From Schleiferilactobacillus perolens DSM 12744 (GTDB taxonomy: Bacteria > Bacillota > Bacilli > Lactobacillales > Lactobacillaceae), in contig NZ_AZEC01000004.1 in the NCBI RefSeq assembly GCF_001435585.1, positions 55,738-119,737 of the forward strand: 64,000 nt of DNA. The letters are read 5' to 3'. A model generated the notes under the pieces. It was not told the origin of the DNA, did not search any database, and saw nothing but the letters and a program-made list of their open reading frames with translations. The position numbers and the translations under genes were made by a program. Shown here one piece after another: positions 41,786 through 51,080 of this stretch. The first letter of the stretch is position 1, and every line of letters begins with the position of its first letter.

Positions 41786-42421
41786 ATGGCTCGTAAAAAG
41801 ACGATTACGAAGGACATGATTTTAACCAGTGCCTACAACTTAGTCGTCAACGAAGGATTCAAGAGCTTTACGGCCCGCAACATTGCAAAATCGATGGGCT
41901 GTTCAACCCAACCCTTGTATCTGGAATTCAGTTGTATGGATGATTTGAAGGAAGCGGTAATCAAGAAGATTCAGGATTATCTGCGTCAGGATGTTTTTAA
42001 CCGGCACTATACCGATGATCCGCTGATTGATCTTAGTCTGTCTTATGTGGATCTTGCGCGCAACGATAAACAACTTTATCGGGCAATTTATATTGAGGAC
42101 CATTTTGGGCACGATGCCATGCGCCGTTTTTCTTACGATTTAGGCATGGAACGCCTGCAGCTTTATCCCAACGTCGACCACCTCACCGAACGCCGTAAGA
42201 ATGACATCATCACCGGCAATTGGATCATTTCCACCGGTATTTCTGCCTTAGTGTCCGCTGGCTACTTGGATATTACGCAGGAGCAGATGATTCAGATCCT
42301 CACGGCCCAAATCAACGACTTTATTAACACGGACCGGTTCCAAAGCAACGATTGCACGCCGATGCATGCCTTTCAATCCTCCAGTGCGAAGGATGTCCAT
42401 CCCCGGCTGAATATTCGTTAA
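41786..42421 (+). CDS. TetR-family transcriptional regulator
   Basis: A 211-residue protein with a TetR HTH at about residues 8-55 (MILTSAYNLVVNEGFKSFTA, then NIAKSMGCSTQPLYLEF). The residue pattern in the recognition helix is a little unusual (STQPLY in place of SxxALYxHF). The C-terminal domain is helical with no clear ligand clue. ATG at 41786 follows AGAGGAGG; an upstream start would add 9 residues. Neighbours are pepS (divergent) and wecB, neither an obvious target. Confidence 0.85.
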   Translation: MARKKTITKDMILTSAYNLVVNEGFKSFTARNIAKSMGCSTQPLYLEFSCMDDLKEAVIKKIQDYLRQDVFNRHYTDDPLIDLSLSYVDLARNDKQLYRAIYIEDHFGHDAMRRFSYDLGMERLQLYPNVDHLTERRKNDIITGNWIISTGISALVSAGYLDITQEQMIQILTAQINDFINTDRFQSNDCTPMHAFQSSSAKDVHPRLNIR

Positions 42422-42429
42422 CGTCAATG

Positions 42430-42472
42430 ACACTGTTGTGGAAGGTGCGATTTCTGCGACAGTGTTTTTTTG
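42430..42472 (+). terminator. Rho-independent terminator
   Basis: ACACTGT pairs with ACAGTGT across a larger loop and is followed by seven T. It ends the TetR gene. Confidence 0.65.
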
Positions 42473-42568
42473 TGTTTTCGCAAAGACCGGGTAACCTGGT
42501 TGGTTCAGTTCCAGACAACCGGTATAATGAACTTTGAATTGAGTGTTTAGTAGAAAGTGGGTATCGTC

Positions 42569-43711
42569 TTGGCAAAAGTAAAAGTGATGACGGTGTTTGG
42601 CACCCGGCCGGAGGCTATCAAAATGGCCCCGGTGGTGCTGGCGCTGAAGAAACGGACCGATGAATTCATTCCGGTGACCGTCGTGACCGGGCAGCATCGG
42701 GAAATGCTGCAGCAGGTGCTGGATATTTTTAAAATCAAACCGGATTACGATTTGAATATCATGCATCAAAATCAAACGTTGGCGGATATTACGACCCGTG
42801 TCTTGGAGAATCTGGGACCCATCGTGATCAAGGAAAAGCCAGACATTTTGCTGGTGCATGGGGATACCACCACGACTTTTGCGGCTGCCACCGCTGCCTT
42901 TTACCAACAAGTCGCCATCGGCCATGTGGAAGCCGGGCTGCGCACGTGGAATAAATACTCACCGTTCCCGGAGGAAATGAATCGGCAATTGACCGATGTC
43001 CTGGCAGATATGTATTTTGCGCCGACGACCACCAGCCGGGATAATTTATTGAAAGAAAACCACCCGGCTAAAGAGATTTATATCACCGGGAATACCGCCA
43101 TTGATGCGTTGCAGTATACGATTCATGACGATTATCACCACGCCGTGTTGGATCTGGTGGATCCGCAGAAGCGGATGATCTTGGTCACCATGCATCGCCG
43201 GGAAAATCAGGGCGAACCGATGCAGCGGGTCTTTAAAGTGATGCGCCGAGTCATCGACAGTTATGATGATGTCGAAATCGTTTATCCGGTCCATCTGAAT
43301 CCCGTGGTGCAAAAGGCCGCCCACGATATTTTGGGGAACGACCCGCGGATTCATTTGATTGATCCTTTGGACGTGGTGGATTTCCACAACCTGGCTGCGC
43401 GTAGTTACTTTATCATGAGTGATTCCGGCGGTGTTCAGGAAGAAGCGCCGGCATTGGGTAAACCCGTGCTGGTTTTGCGGGATACGACGGAACGGCCGGA
43501 AGGGGTCGCCGCGGGCACCCTGAAACTGGTGGGTACGCAAACGGCGGAGGTTGAGTCCGCCATGCGCCAGTTACTGGATGATCCGACAGAATACAAAAAA
43601 ATGGCGGAAGCCAAGAACCCATATGGTGACGGCCACGCCACCGAGCGGATTCTGGACGCCATCCTGTATCAATACGGCGATCGGCAAGAACGACCGACTG
43701 AATTTAAGTAA
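42569..43711 (+). CDS. wecB: UDP-N-acetylglucosamine 2-epimerase (non-hydrolysing)
   Basis: A 380-residue epimerase of normal length. Motifs: VFGTRPEAIKMAPV near the N-terminus, GHVEAGLRTWNKYSPFPEE (active-site Glu), HRREN, and SDSGGVQEEAPALG near the UDP site. It interconverts UDP-GlcNAc and UDP-ManNAc, which feeds wall teichoic acid linkage units and other surface polysaccharides. The start is TTG at 42569, 8 bases after AAGTGGG; the GTG at 42557 is possible. The surface-glycan theme continues with GtrA next door and galU at 49872. Also called mnaA. Confidence 0.94.
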   Translation: MAKVKVMTVFGTRPEAIKMAPVVLALKKRTDEFIPVTVVTGQHREMLQQVLDIFKIKPDYDLNIMHQNQTLADITTRVLENLGPIVIKEKPDILLVHGDTTTTFAAATAAFYQQVAIGHVEAGLRTWNKYSPFPEEMNRQLTDVLADMYFAPTTTSRDNLLKENHPAKEIYITGNTAIDALQYTIHDDYHHAVLDLVDPQKRMILVTMHRRENQGEPMQRVFKVMRRVIDSYDDVEIVYPVHLNPVVQKAAHDILGNDPRIHLIDPLDVVDFHNLAARSYFIMSDSGGVQEEAPALGKPVLVLRDTTERPEGVAAGTLKLVGTQTAEVESAMRQLLDDPTEYKKMAEAKNPYGDGHATERILDAILYQYGDRQERPTEFK

Positions 43712-43724
43712 CAATCAACGAGAC

Positions 43725-43767
43725 GAAAAAAGCGCAGCGAGCAGAAATTACTCGATGCGCTTTTTTG
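43725..43767. terminator. Bidirectional rho-independent terminator
   Basis: AAAAAAGCGCA and CGAG pair with CTCG and TGCGCTTTTTT. It serves wecB and also overlaps the 3' end of the convergent gtrA-like gene. Confidence 0.8.
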
Positions 43768-44215
43768 CGTCCCGCCGTTGCCTGATTCGTTCTGCGGCAA
43801 AATGATTTTGCTTCAGAAAAGTCCAGCGCGACGTGGCGTAATTGAACAGACCGACCAGGATTTGATCCCCGATCTTAGTCCACATACTGGGAATGTGAAT
43901 GAGGGAAATACCGACAAACATGATCACATTATCGGCCACCAGCGATAACAGGCGGAAACCGAGGAAAGACACCGCTTCACTCGTCACCACCAGCCAGTCA
44001 TCATAGCGGCTATGGAAAACCAATGATTTGGTCAACAAGAACGACACGATGTTGCCAATCAGCCAGGCAATGTTGTTGCCAATGATGTATGGCCATTGCC
44101 ATACATGGGTAAACAGGAAATAGACCCCGACATTCACCGCAGAAGCGATGAAGCCATAAAACGTATACCGTAAAAAGTGGCGGTAGCGATGATACAGCGC
44201 ATGCCAGTTGACCAT
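43748..44215 (-). CDS. GtrA-family membrane protein
   Basis: A 155-residue protein with four spans, starting YTFYGFIASAVNVGVYFLF and including NNIAWLIGNIVSFLLTKSLVF, the GtrA pattern. Family members help flip lipid-linked sugars or partner with glycosyltransferases in surface glycan modification. The C-terminus is a basic tail (AERIRQRRDAKKRIE). It follows the flavodoxin gene by 9 bases on the same strand. The ATG at 44215 has a weak ribosome site, which suggests coupling to the upstream gene. Confidence 0.85.
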   Translation of the reverse strand: MVNWHALYHRYRHFLRYTFYGFIASAVNVGVYFLFTHVWQWPYIIGNNIAWLIGNIVSFLLTKSLVFHSRYDDWLVVTSEAVSFLGFRLLSLVADNVIMFVGISLIHIPSMWTKIGDQILVGLFNYATSRWTFLKQNHFAAERIRQRRDAKKRIE

Positions 44216-44224
44216 TTAATCACC

Positions 44225-44677
44225 CTAGTTCTCGGCGTGATAGGCGGCTACCAATTTGTCTGCGAAGTCATTCAGTGCTTCAATGTCGTCTTCTTCCGGG
44301 GCCAAATCCACTTTCACGACGGGTGCCCCTTCCTTGGCGCCGGTCTTTTTGAAGGCCTCCGCAAAGTCATCCACAGATTTGGCAAAATCATCATAGAAAG
44401 TATCGCCAGAGCCGGCACAACCAAAGATTTTGCCGCTCAGATCTTCCTCTTGTAAGTCCTCAAAAAAATCGACTGCTTCGTCGGGCAGTTCGCCGTCGCC
44501 ATATGTGTAGGTGACCACGATACAGATGTCGTAGTCTTCAAATTCCGCCGCATCGGTTTGGGAGATCTCTGATACGTCGATATCGACATTCAGGTTTTCA
44601 AAGGCTTCTTCCAAGACGTCGGCGATTTCTTCGTCGTTCCCAGTCATTGAAGCATACACAATTTTGGCACTTGCCAT
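44225..44677 (-). CDS. Flavodoxin
   Basis: A 150-residue classical short-chain flavodoxin. The FMN phosphate loop is ASMTGNDEEIADVLEEAF. The loops holding the isoalloxazine ring are TYTYGDGELPDEAVDFFEDL and GCAGSGDTFYDDFAKSVDDF. It is strongly acidic, as usual. It is a soluble low-potential electron carrier. ATG at 44677 follows GGAGGAA. It is clearly separate in type from the two Flavodoxin_4-like proteins at 17541 and 26429. Confidence 0.93.
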   Translation of the reverse strand: MASAKIVYASMTGNDEEIADVLEEAFENLNVDIDVSEISQTDAAEFEDYDICIVVTYTYGDGELPDEAVDFFEDLQEEDLSGKIFGCAGSGDTFYDDFAKSVDDFAEAFKKTGAKEGAPVVKVDLAPEEDDIEALNDFADKLVAAYHAEN

Positions 44678-44759
44678 TCCAATTCCTCCGATTGCTGATG
44701 AATTTCAGCTTAAATAGATACCAAAATTATAGCAAACAGAGCAAGGAAAGCAATTTTGA

Positions 44760-45869
44760 TCAAATTAATTGATTGAGCGGCGTGAAATCAAGACCGATGT
44801 CGGCGGCGGCTTGGCCCAAAGTGAGGTGGCCGTCATAAGTGATGGTGCCGCGGTACAGGTCCTTGTTTTCTTTCAACAATGCCGGTAAAGGCTTCGCGGC
44901 CAGCAACTGCGCATAGTGAATCGTGGCGTTGCTCAGGGCATAGGTAGCCGTTTGCGGTACTGCCCCAGGCATGTTGGCCACGGCATAGTGAATGACGCCT
45001 TCGTTCACATAAGTGGGGTCATCCCAGGTCGTGACTTTACTGCCGGTTTCAAAAATACCGCCTTGGTCAATGGCAATGTCAACAATCACAGAACCATTCG
45101 GCATATCGTGGACCATTTGGCGACTGACTAACGTTGGTGCCCGGTGACCAGGCAGCAAGACTGCACCAATGGCAACATCTGCCGTCAGCAAGGATTTGGC
45201 AATATTACTGGTGTTAGAAAGCAAGGTTTGGACCCGGCCATTAAATTGTTCATCAATTTCCTTCAGCCGATCCACGTTGATATCTAAGATGGTAACTCGG
45301 GCGCCCAGACCCAACGCTACCCGGGCGGCGTTGGTCCCAGCGACCCCGCCGCCGATGACGACAACGCGACCCTTGCGGACACCGGGGACACCGGCCAGCA
45401 GGATTCCTTTACCGCCATTATTCTTTTGCAGGTACTGGGTACCGATTTGGGCAGCCAGACTACCGGCAATTTCACTCATGGGGGATAGCAACGGTAAAGA
45501 GCCGTCATCTTTTTGCACGTTTTCGTAAGCCACACTGTTGACCTTTGCCTTTAACAACGCTTCGGCCAGCGGCTTATTGGCGGCTAAGTGCAGGTACGTA
45601 TAAAGCAATAACCCCGGCCGCAGGAAATGATATTCAGATTCGATCGGTTCCTTGACCTTCATCACCATGTCACTGGCCCATACGTCAGCAGCGCTGGCTA
45701 AGGTGGCCCCCACCTCTGCGTAAGCCTCATCGGGGATACCAGAACCAATTCCGGCCCCGTGTTCCACATAAACAGTGTGGCCGTCATGAATCAATTCGTG
45801 GACGCCCTCAGGGGGCAGCGCGACTCGATTTTCATTATTCTTGAGTTCTTTCGGAATTCCAATTTGCAT
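44760..45869 (-). CDS. ald: Alanine dehydrogenase
   Basis: A 369-residue alanine dehydrogenase. The substrate domain starts MQIGIPKELKNNENRVALPP and includes VKEPIESEY, and LYTYLHLAA with the catalytic His. The NAD-binding motif is VVVIGGGVAGTNAARVALG near residue 170. It interconverts alanine and pyruvate with NAD+ and ammonia. The ATG at 45869 follows GGAGTGG; the frame stays open upstream to 45932, but that adds non-conserved residues. It is divergent from the symporter at 46020. Confidence 0.95.
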   Translation of the reverse strand: MQIGIPKELKNNENRVALPPEGVHELIHDGHTVYVEHGAGIGSGIPDEAYAEVGATLASAADVWASDMVMKVKEPIESEYHFLRPGLLLYTYLHLAANKPLAEALLKAKVNSVAYENVQKDDGSLPLLSPMSEIAGSLAAQIGTQYLQKNNGGKGILLAGVPGVRKGRVVVIGGGVAGTNAARVALGLGARVTILDINVDRLKEIDEQFNGRVQTLLSNTSNIAKSLLTADVAIGAVLLPGHRAPTLVSRQMVHDMPNGSVIVDIAIDQGGIFETGSKVTTWDDPTYVNEGVIHYAVANMPGAVPQTATYALSNATIHYAQLLAAKPLPALLKENKDLYRGTITYDGHLTLGQAAADIGLDFTPLNQLI

Positions 45870-45943
45870 ACATACCACTCCAATTCTTACTTCTACCATA
45901 GCGTAAGTGTTTTCAAAACGCAAAATCGACAACGCTGCGGCAA

Positions 45944-45958
45944 TTCAATCGCTTTCAA
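45944..45958. promoter_or_regulatory. cre-like site
   Basis: On the minus strand TTGAAAGCGATTGAA differs from the catabolite response consensus WTGNAANCGNWNNCW at one position. It lies 62 bases before the sugar-type symporter at 46020 and 75 bases upstream of ald, so CcpA could act on either gene. Confidence 0.35.
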
Positions 45959-46019
45959 TAATAACGGCTGTTGTGCTATTCTAAGAGTAATTAAATAACG
46001 TGGGCATGGGGGCTTGGAC

Positions 46020-47486
46020 ATGGCGAAAACAAAACAACGGTCGCGGTTTTTGCAGATGTTGATTGATTCCTTTAGTTTCAAGAGTTCTGGACTTTCTTTT
46101 ACTCAAAAGCTCAAGATATCCTTACCGGCACCGATTCTGTCGGTCAGCCAGGTAATCATTCATCAGGTGTACATCAAGTACTATACCGATGTGATCGGTC
46201 TTAGTGCTGGCTTGGTGGGGCTGGTTTACTTAATCTACAATATTTGGAATGCCGTCAACGATCCGCTGATTGGGGCGTTGATCGATCGCCAGCCGTACAA
46301 TCCCAAACATGGGAAGTATGTGTATTTGTTGCACGTCACCGTACCATTCATGATGATCACTACTTTGGCCATGGCGTTCACCCAGCCCAGTTGGAGCCAA
46401 TGGGCGAAATTTGGCGTATTCACCGCCGAGCTGTTCTTCTTCGATACTGCCGCGACGGCCTATGGGGTGGCGTATGGGTCCTATGTGCAGATCGCCGCAC
46501 CAACCAAGGAAGAGCGGTTGGACATTGGCACGATTGGCAACTATTTAACCTATGCGATGTCCTTTTTAGCTGCAATGATTCCCACTTTATTGCTATTCCG
46601 CGGGGGCAACAAATCATTATTTATCCCGGTATTATCCATCGTCGTGGCCGTCCAAACTGTGGTCTTCATCCTGGCGCTGCGGGGGTTGAAAGATACTCCG
46701 GAAATGTATGCCACGCTGAAACCGGCCAAACGGAACAATAAAGAAACCTTGAGGGCGTCCTGGCAAATCATCAAGTCCCGGCCGTTCCTCACGAGTATCG
46801 CGTACAGCATCATCGCCATGAGTGCATTGGGCTATTATTCCACATCGTACTTGTATTACATGGATGCGGTGATTCACGCGAAGGGCACCACCGCGACCTT
46901 GCTGGGCTTTATTACCCACCTGATTGCGTTGGCGCTGATGCCGTTGATGAACTATTTTGTGAAAAAGTGGGGAACGAAGATCAACATCTATATCGGCATG
47001 ATTCCGGTCACCATTGGTTATTTGGGATTGACCGTTGCCCATACGGTGGGGGAAGTTTACATTTATTACGGTTTGATCGTCTTCTGTACGATTTACTTCG
47101 CCACTGCCGCGGCCCCCATGAACGCCTTGATCATTGATGAAGACGAATGGCGCACCGGCGTGCGGAAAACCGGTTTATATAGCGGTCTGTTTTCCATCTT
47201 CAATACGTCGTTGGCCAGCATTCAGATGGTTTTGTTTACCACGATCATGAGCCGGACCGGCTATGACGGGACCAAAGCGGTGCAAAGTGCCGCGGCCATC
47301 CGGGGGTTACGCTTTGCCACCGGTATTTTGCCCCTGATCTGTATGTGGATCGGGCTGATTGCCATTATTCTGTATCCCTTTGATCGGAAAAAGGAGCGGC
47401 AAATCTCTGCGGAGAGTCGCAAGATGCGGCAAACGGTGCGCACCGACACACCGCCTGCGCAGCAATCTGCCGATGGTCAACTCTAA
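46020..47486 (+). CDS. GPH-family sugar:cation symporter (MFS)
   Basis: A 488-residue protein with 12 spans of the GPH family: the loop NIWNAVNDPLIGALIDRQPY, the YTDVIGL start, and ALIIDEDEWRTGVRKTGLYS near span 9, a clear GPH hallmark. It probably imports a glycoside or sugar acid with a cation. The C-terminus is a hydrophilic tail of about 30 residues. ATG at 46020 follows GGGGG. Compared with the GPH protein at 12172 it is divergent. A cre-like site upstream would fit repression by glucose. No matching sugar enzyme lies beside it. Confidence 0.88.
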   Translation: MAKTKQRSRFLQMLIDSFSFKSSGLSFTQKLKISLPAPILSVSQVIIHQVYIKYYTDVIGLSAGLVGLVYLIYNIWNAVNDPLIGALIDRQPYNPKHGKYVYLLHVTVPFMMITTLAMAFTQPSWSQWAKFGVFTAELFFFDTAATAYGVAYGSYVQIAAPTKEERLDIGTIGNYLTYAMSFLAAMIPTLLLFRGGNKSLFIPVLSIVVAVQTVVFILALRGLKDTPEMYATLKPAKRNNKETLRASWQIIKSRPFLTSIAYSIIAMSALGYYSTSYLYYMDAVIHAKGTTATLLGFITHLIALALMPLMNYFVKKWGTKINIYIGMIPVTIGYLGLTVAHTVGEVYIYYGLIVFCTIYFATAAAPMNALIIDEDEWRTGVRKTGLYSGLFSIFNTSLASIQMVLFTTIMSRTGYDGTKAVQSAAAIRGLRFATGILPLICMWIGLIAIILYPFDRKKERQISAESRKMRQTVRTDTPPAQQSADGQL

Positions 47487-47606
47487 GCAGGCAGATTCGT
47501 TGCAACTTTTGCACGAATGCGTTTTAATGGAGCAACATTGATGAAAATGGTCACTGACGATTGGTCGGCATACCTCAAGACGGAGGTGTTTTGCCCGTTC
47601 TTATGC

Positions 47607-47612
47607 TATAAT
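47607..47612 (+). promoter_or_regulatory. Extended -10 promoter of map
   Basis: TATGCTATAAT ends at 47612: a TATAAT with the extended TATG element, 33 bases before the TTG start of map. No good -35 is seen, which is typical of extended -10 promoters. Confidence 0.5.
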
Positions 47613-47644
47613 CGCCATTGAAACAAACAAGGAGGAATCGACGG

Positions 47645-48481
47645 TTGATTACATTAAAATCACCTCGCGAATTGGACGGTATGCAGCGGTCAGCGCAATT
47701 ATTGGCGGCGACCCATATCGGTTTACGGGACATTATCAAGCCTGGCATCTCCGCATGGGAGATCGAAGAATTTGCTGACCATTTCATTACGAGTCATGGC
47801 GGCAAGCCTTCCGAAAAGGGCTTTGAAGGATATAAATATGCGACGTGTGTCGCGGTCAACGACGAAGTCGCCCACGCTGAGCCCCGTAAGAATTTAATCT
47901 TACGCAGCGGCGACGTGGTGAAAGTCGACATGACCGTGAATTTGGACGGTTATGAGAGTGATTCTTGCTGGGCCTATGCGGTGGGCAAACTCTCATTAGA
48001 GGATCAACACTTGATGGCGGTCACGCATCGCGCACTGTACTTAGGTATTGATGCGGCGCAGGTGGGTAACCGGATCGGTGATATTGGTTATGCGATTCAG
48101 AGCTACGTCGAAGGCGAAGAAGGCATGGGCGATGTGCGTGATCTGATCGGTCATGGCATTGGCCCGACGATGCATGAAGCACCCAACGTACCGCATTATG
48201 GCGAACCGGGCCAGGGTTTGCGGTTGCGTAATGGGATGACAATTACGATTGAGCCGATGGTGAACTTGGGGACTTGGAAGATTAAGTCGAAGACGCTGCC
48301 CGGTGATACTTGGGAATATTATGTGTCTGCGGATGAGTCGAAGTCTTGCCAGTATGAGCATACTTTGGTGATTACGAATGACGGGCCGAAGATTTTGACG
48401 AGTCAAGATCCGGAGTTTGATGCGAAGTATTTGTATAATGGTGTGACTGAGAACCCGTTTGTGGAGAAGGTTGCGAAGTAA
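47645..48481 (+). CDS. map: Methionine aminopeptidase, type I
   Basis: A 278-residue type I methionyl aminopeptidase. Metal ligands are in KVDMTVNLDGYESDSCW (two Asp), HGIGPTMHEAPNVPHYG (His) and TIEPMVN (Glu), with the last Glu near CQYEHTLVIT. It removes the N-terminal Met from new proteins. The start is TTG at 47645 with AGGAGG 9 bases upstream, giving MITLKSPRELDGM. The map-yihY-galU order is seen in other lactobacilli. Palindromic element B begins 19 bases after the stop codon. Confidence 0.95.
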   Translation: MITLKSPRELDGMQRSAQLLAATHIGLRDIIKPGISAWEIEEFADHFITSHGGKPSEKGFEGYKYATCVAVNDEVAHAEPRKNLILRSGDVVKVDMTVNLDGYESDSCWAYAVGKLSLEDQHLMAVTHRALYLGIDAAQVGNRIGDIGYAIQSYVEGEEGMGDVRDLIGHGIGPTMHEAPNVPHYGEPGQGLRLRNGMTITIEPMVNLGTWKIKSKTLPGDTWEYYVSADESKSCQYEHTLVITNDGPKILTSQDPEFDAKYLYNGVTENPFVEKVAK

Positions 48482-48499
48482 CTAGGTGCGTCCAGGCCG

Positions 48500-48671
48500 T
48501 GCCAATGCTGCGCAATCTACGGCTGAAATGGGCTGGAACGCTGTGACGGCGCTTGAAGCCCGCAAAGTGCGCGGTTTTCAAGACGCCTAACCACATCCGC
48601 GCGCAAAAACCGCGCGCGGTGTGGTTTCCACAGCTGAGCCCATTTCAGCCTCCGATTGCTCCGCATTGGCA
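48500..48671 (+). repeat. Palindromic intergenic element, copy B
   Basis: A 172-bp nested palindrome with 35-base outer arms that start TGCCAATGCTGC and end GGAGCATTGGCA in complement terms. GGCTGAAATGGGCT is on both arms, interrupted by a 3-base and a 4-base internal loop. Inside lie a second stem (CTTGAA with TTCAAG) and a GC-rich inner hairpin (48589-48626) pairing AACCACA and CCGCGCGC with GCGCGCGG and TGTGGTT. It fills most of the 311-base gap between map and yihY. It carries no plausible protein frame. Copy D is its closest relative. Confidence 0.9.
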
Positions 48672-48792
48672 CTGGATATGGCGGGATTCTGACTATTGTC
48701 AGAGTCCTGTTTTTTTATGCTTCAGGGGGCGGGGGAGCGTCTTTCTCTGGTAGAATTAGAGGAGTAGATCAATAGTAGAGAAGGTGACAGTG

Positions 48793-49803
48793 ATGGCGAG
48801 GCGGGGGTTTCCGCATTATCGGTTGATGCATGCGACGGGGGCGAAGCGGCAGGTGGTGCCGGGGTTTGTGACAACGGCGCGGCCGCGGTCTAAGTTTGCG
48901 TTGGTGGGCGACTTTTTGAATGCTGTGATTGCGCGCTTTTCGGAGCCGGGGGTGATTACGGCACCGCCGATGATTACATACTATTTATTGTTATCCGTTT
49001 TCCCGTTGATCATTGTCATCGGGAACATGCTGCCAATGTTTGGATTGACGCCGGAATTTGCTTTGAGTTATTTGAACCCGGTGGTTCCGCGCAGTATTTT
49101 GAATGCGCTTGAACCGGCCGTCATTGCATTGTTGCAGGATCGTTCCGGCAGCTTGCTGTCCTTTGGTATTGTGACCACGCTGTGGACTGCCAGTCGGGGG
49201 TTCAATGCCATGCGCAACGCGATGAATTATGCCTATGGGTTGCCGCCGGCGGCCAGTACTCGACAAAGCTTGATCAATTTTCTGGGCCGGCGCCTGTTCA
49301 GTTTTGTCATTACGCTGGGGTTTGTGCTTGCCCTCGGCGTGTTAATGGTGCTCTTTATTTTCGGCGGTCAGTTTCTAGAATGGCTCACGCCGATATTGCG
49401 GCTCCCTGTGGCGTGGTTAGCGACTTATCGGACCTTACGCTGGCCGGTGGCAGTGGGCGCCATTTTGGTTTTAACAATGATGTTGTACTTTTTACTGCCT
49501 AACGCCCGAATCTGGTGGTGGACGATCTTTCCGGGGACAATCGTGTCTACCGGCGGCATTCTACTGTTATCCCAAGGATTCTCCATTTACATGCGTTACT
49601 TTGGGACGGGTTGGAACTCCTATGGCCGGATCGGGACGATCATGATCGTGCTCTTGTGGATCAACTGGTCGGCCACCATTTTTGTCTTTGGGGCGGTGGT
49701 CAACGCCATTACGCAAGAAGTCCGTCATGGTGAATCGGAAGTCAGCGCGGGCCGAATTGCGGATTTACGAAAAATTCACAAAAGACACATGGCAAAGCGG
49801 TAG
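48793..49803 (+). CDS. YihY/BrkB-family membrane protein
   Basis: A 336-residue protein with about six spans of the YihY/virulence factor BrkB family, once misnamed ribonuclease BN. Family marks: APPMITYYLLLSVFPLIIVI in the first span, LLQDRSGSLLSFGIVTTLWT, and GTGWNSYGRIGTIMIVLLWI near the last spans. Function is not settled; an efflux or lipid role has been proposed. I take the ATG at 48793, 8 bases after AGAAGG. A GTG at 48784 is possible. Confidence 0.88.
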   Translation: MARRGFPHYRLMHATGAKRQVVPGFVTTARPRSKFALVGDFLNAVIARFSEPGVITAPPMITYYLLLSVFPLIIVIGNMLPMFGLTPEFALSYLNPVVPRSILNALEPAVIALLQDRSGSLLSFGIVTTLWTASRGFNAMRNAMNYAYGLPPAASTRQSLINFLGRRLFSFVITLGFVLALGVLMVLFIFGGQFLEWLTPILRLPVAWLATYRTLRWPVAVGAILVLTMMLYFLLPNARIWWWTIFPGTIVSTGGILLLSQGFSIYMRYFGTGWNSYGRIGTIMIVLLWINWSATIFVFGAVVNAITQEVRHGESEVSAGRIADLRKIHKRHMAKR

Positions 49804-49871
49804 TTTTTTACCCCTATTACCGTTATGATGGTTTTATACCGTTACATTAAAAAGTGAGGACTGATTAATCA

Positions 49872-50774
49872 ATGAAGGTACGCAAAGCAGTGATTCCGGC
49901 CGCCGGGTTCGGTACCCGTTTGTTGCCGGCTACAAAGGCAATGGCTAAGGAAATGTTTCCCATTGTTGATAAACCGACGATTCAATTTATCGTTGAAGAA
50001 GCCAAGAAATCGGGGATCGAAGACATTTTGATCATCACTGGCAAAGGCAAACGACCCATTGAGGATCATTTTGACTCTGCTCCCGAGCTGGAAGAACAAT
50101 TGCGTTCGCAACACAAGGATCATTTATTGAAACTTGAACAGGAGACCACGAACATTGGGGTCAACCTGTACTTCATCCGCCAATCCTACCAACGCGGTTT
50201 GGGGGATGCAGTCCGTTTAGCGAAGTCCTTTGTCGCCAATGAACCATTCGTCGTCATGTTGGGCGATGATTTGGCCATGAGCGATGTGCCGCTGACTAAG
50301 CAATTGATGGATGATTATGAGAAGACCCATGCGTCCACTTTGGCGGTCATGCGGGTACCTCATGATGAAGTGTCTAAGTACGGGGTGATCAATCCCACTT
50401 CAGAAATGGAACCTGGCTTGTATAACGTCAAGAATTTCGTGGAGAAGCCGCCGGTGGATAAAGCGCCCAGTGATTTGGCCATTATCGGTCGGTATCTGCT
50501 GAATCCAGAGATCTTTGATTTGCTGGATACGCAGGAACCTGGCCGGGGCGGTGAGATTCAACTGACGGATGCAATTGATCGGTTGAACAAGACGCAGCGG
50601 GTGTTTGCTCGGGAGTTTACGGGTAAGCGGTATGATGTCGGTAATAAGTTTGGTTATGTGCAGACGACGATTGAGTATGGTTTGCAGCATCCGGAGATTA
50701 AGGATGAGCTGCATGCGTACTTGAAGAAATTGGTGGCGGGGTTTGATGATGCACCGGCGCCAAAGAAGAAATAA
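49872..50774 (+). CDS. galU: UTP-glucose-1-phosphate uridylyltransferase
   Basis: A 300-residue GalU of standard length. It starts with the nucleotide-binding motif [20 protein letters not shown], then [32 protein letters not shown] (metal-binding Asp) and NFVEKPP. It makes UDP-glucose for surface glycans, teichoic acid decoration and galactose use. ATG at 49872 follows GTGAGGA. It fits with wecB and gtrA nearby as cell-surface supply. A terminator and palindromic element C follow. Confidence 0.96.
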   Translation: MKVRKAVIPAAGFGTRLLPATKAMAKEMFPIVDKPTIQFIVEEAKKSGIEDILIITGKGKRPIEDHFDSAPELEEQLRSQHKDHLLKLEQETTNIGVNLYFIRQSYQRGLGDAVRLAKSFVANEPFVVMLGDDLAMSDVPLTKQLMDDYEKTHASTLAVMRVPHDEVSKYGVINPTSEMEPGLYNVKNFVEKPPVDKAPSDLAIIGRYLLNPEIFDLLDTQEPGRGGEIQLTDAIDRLNKTQRVFAREFTGKRYDVGNKFGYVQTTIEYGLQHPEIKDELHAYLKKLVAGFDDAPAPKKK

Positions 50775-50794
50775 CCAATATTTGTGAATTTGAA

Positions 50795-50823
50795 GGGGCA
50801 GCCGTGATGGCTGCTCTTTTTTT
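50795..50823 (+). terminator. Rho-independent terminator of galU
   Basis: GCAGCC pairs with GGCTGC around GTGAT and is followed by seven T. Confidence 0.8.
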
Positions 50824-50838
50824 GGCCCCCAGGCGGCC

Positions 50839-51040
50839 GCCAATGCTTCGTAATCTCCGGTGGCAGGGGGCTGCGACGCGCAGCTAGTGCGTAGCCGCAG
50901 GCGTAGCTAGCTGTGACGGCGGTTTGAGCCCGCAAAGCGCGCGGTCTCAAACACGCCTAACCACATCCGCGCGCAAAAACCGCGCGCGGTGTGGTTTCCA
51001 CAGCTGAGCCCCCTGCCACCTCCGATTACTACGCATTGGC
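50839..51040 (+). repeat. Palindromic intergenic element, copy C
   Basis: A 202-bp nested palindrome. Outer arms keep GCCAATGC at both ends, but the next blocks differ from copies B and D in both arms at once: GTAATC in place of GCAATC, and GGTGGCAGGGGGCT in place of GGCTGAAATGGGCT. Internal loops fall at the same positions. The inner hairpin (50959-50996) is the same as in B and D. An insertion of about 30 bases near 50885-50920 forms an extra stem (CAGCTAG with CTAGCTG). It lies between the converging galU and 51081 genes, directly after the galU terminator. Confidence 0.9.
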
Positions 51041-51080
51041 TATCCCCGACTCACCACTGAATTTGCGCTAGAAAAGATGT

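Noticed and set aside
42248..42925. A 225-codon open frame on the minus strand across the TetR gene end and wecB
   Set aside because: It runs through a terminator and two well-supported genes on the other strand and has no recognisable domain.
48484..48690. Small protein frames inside the palindromic elements
   Set aside because: Frames found there differ between copies, lack ribosome sites and arise from the GC-rich stems; the nucleotide pairing explains the conservation.
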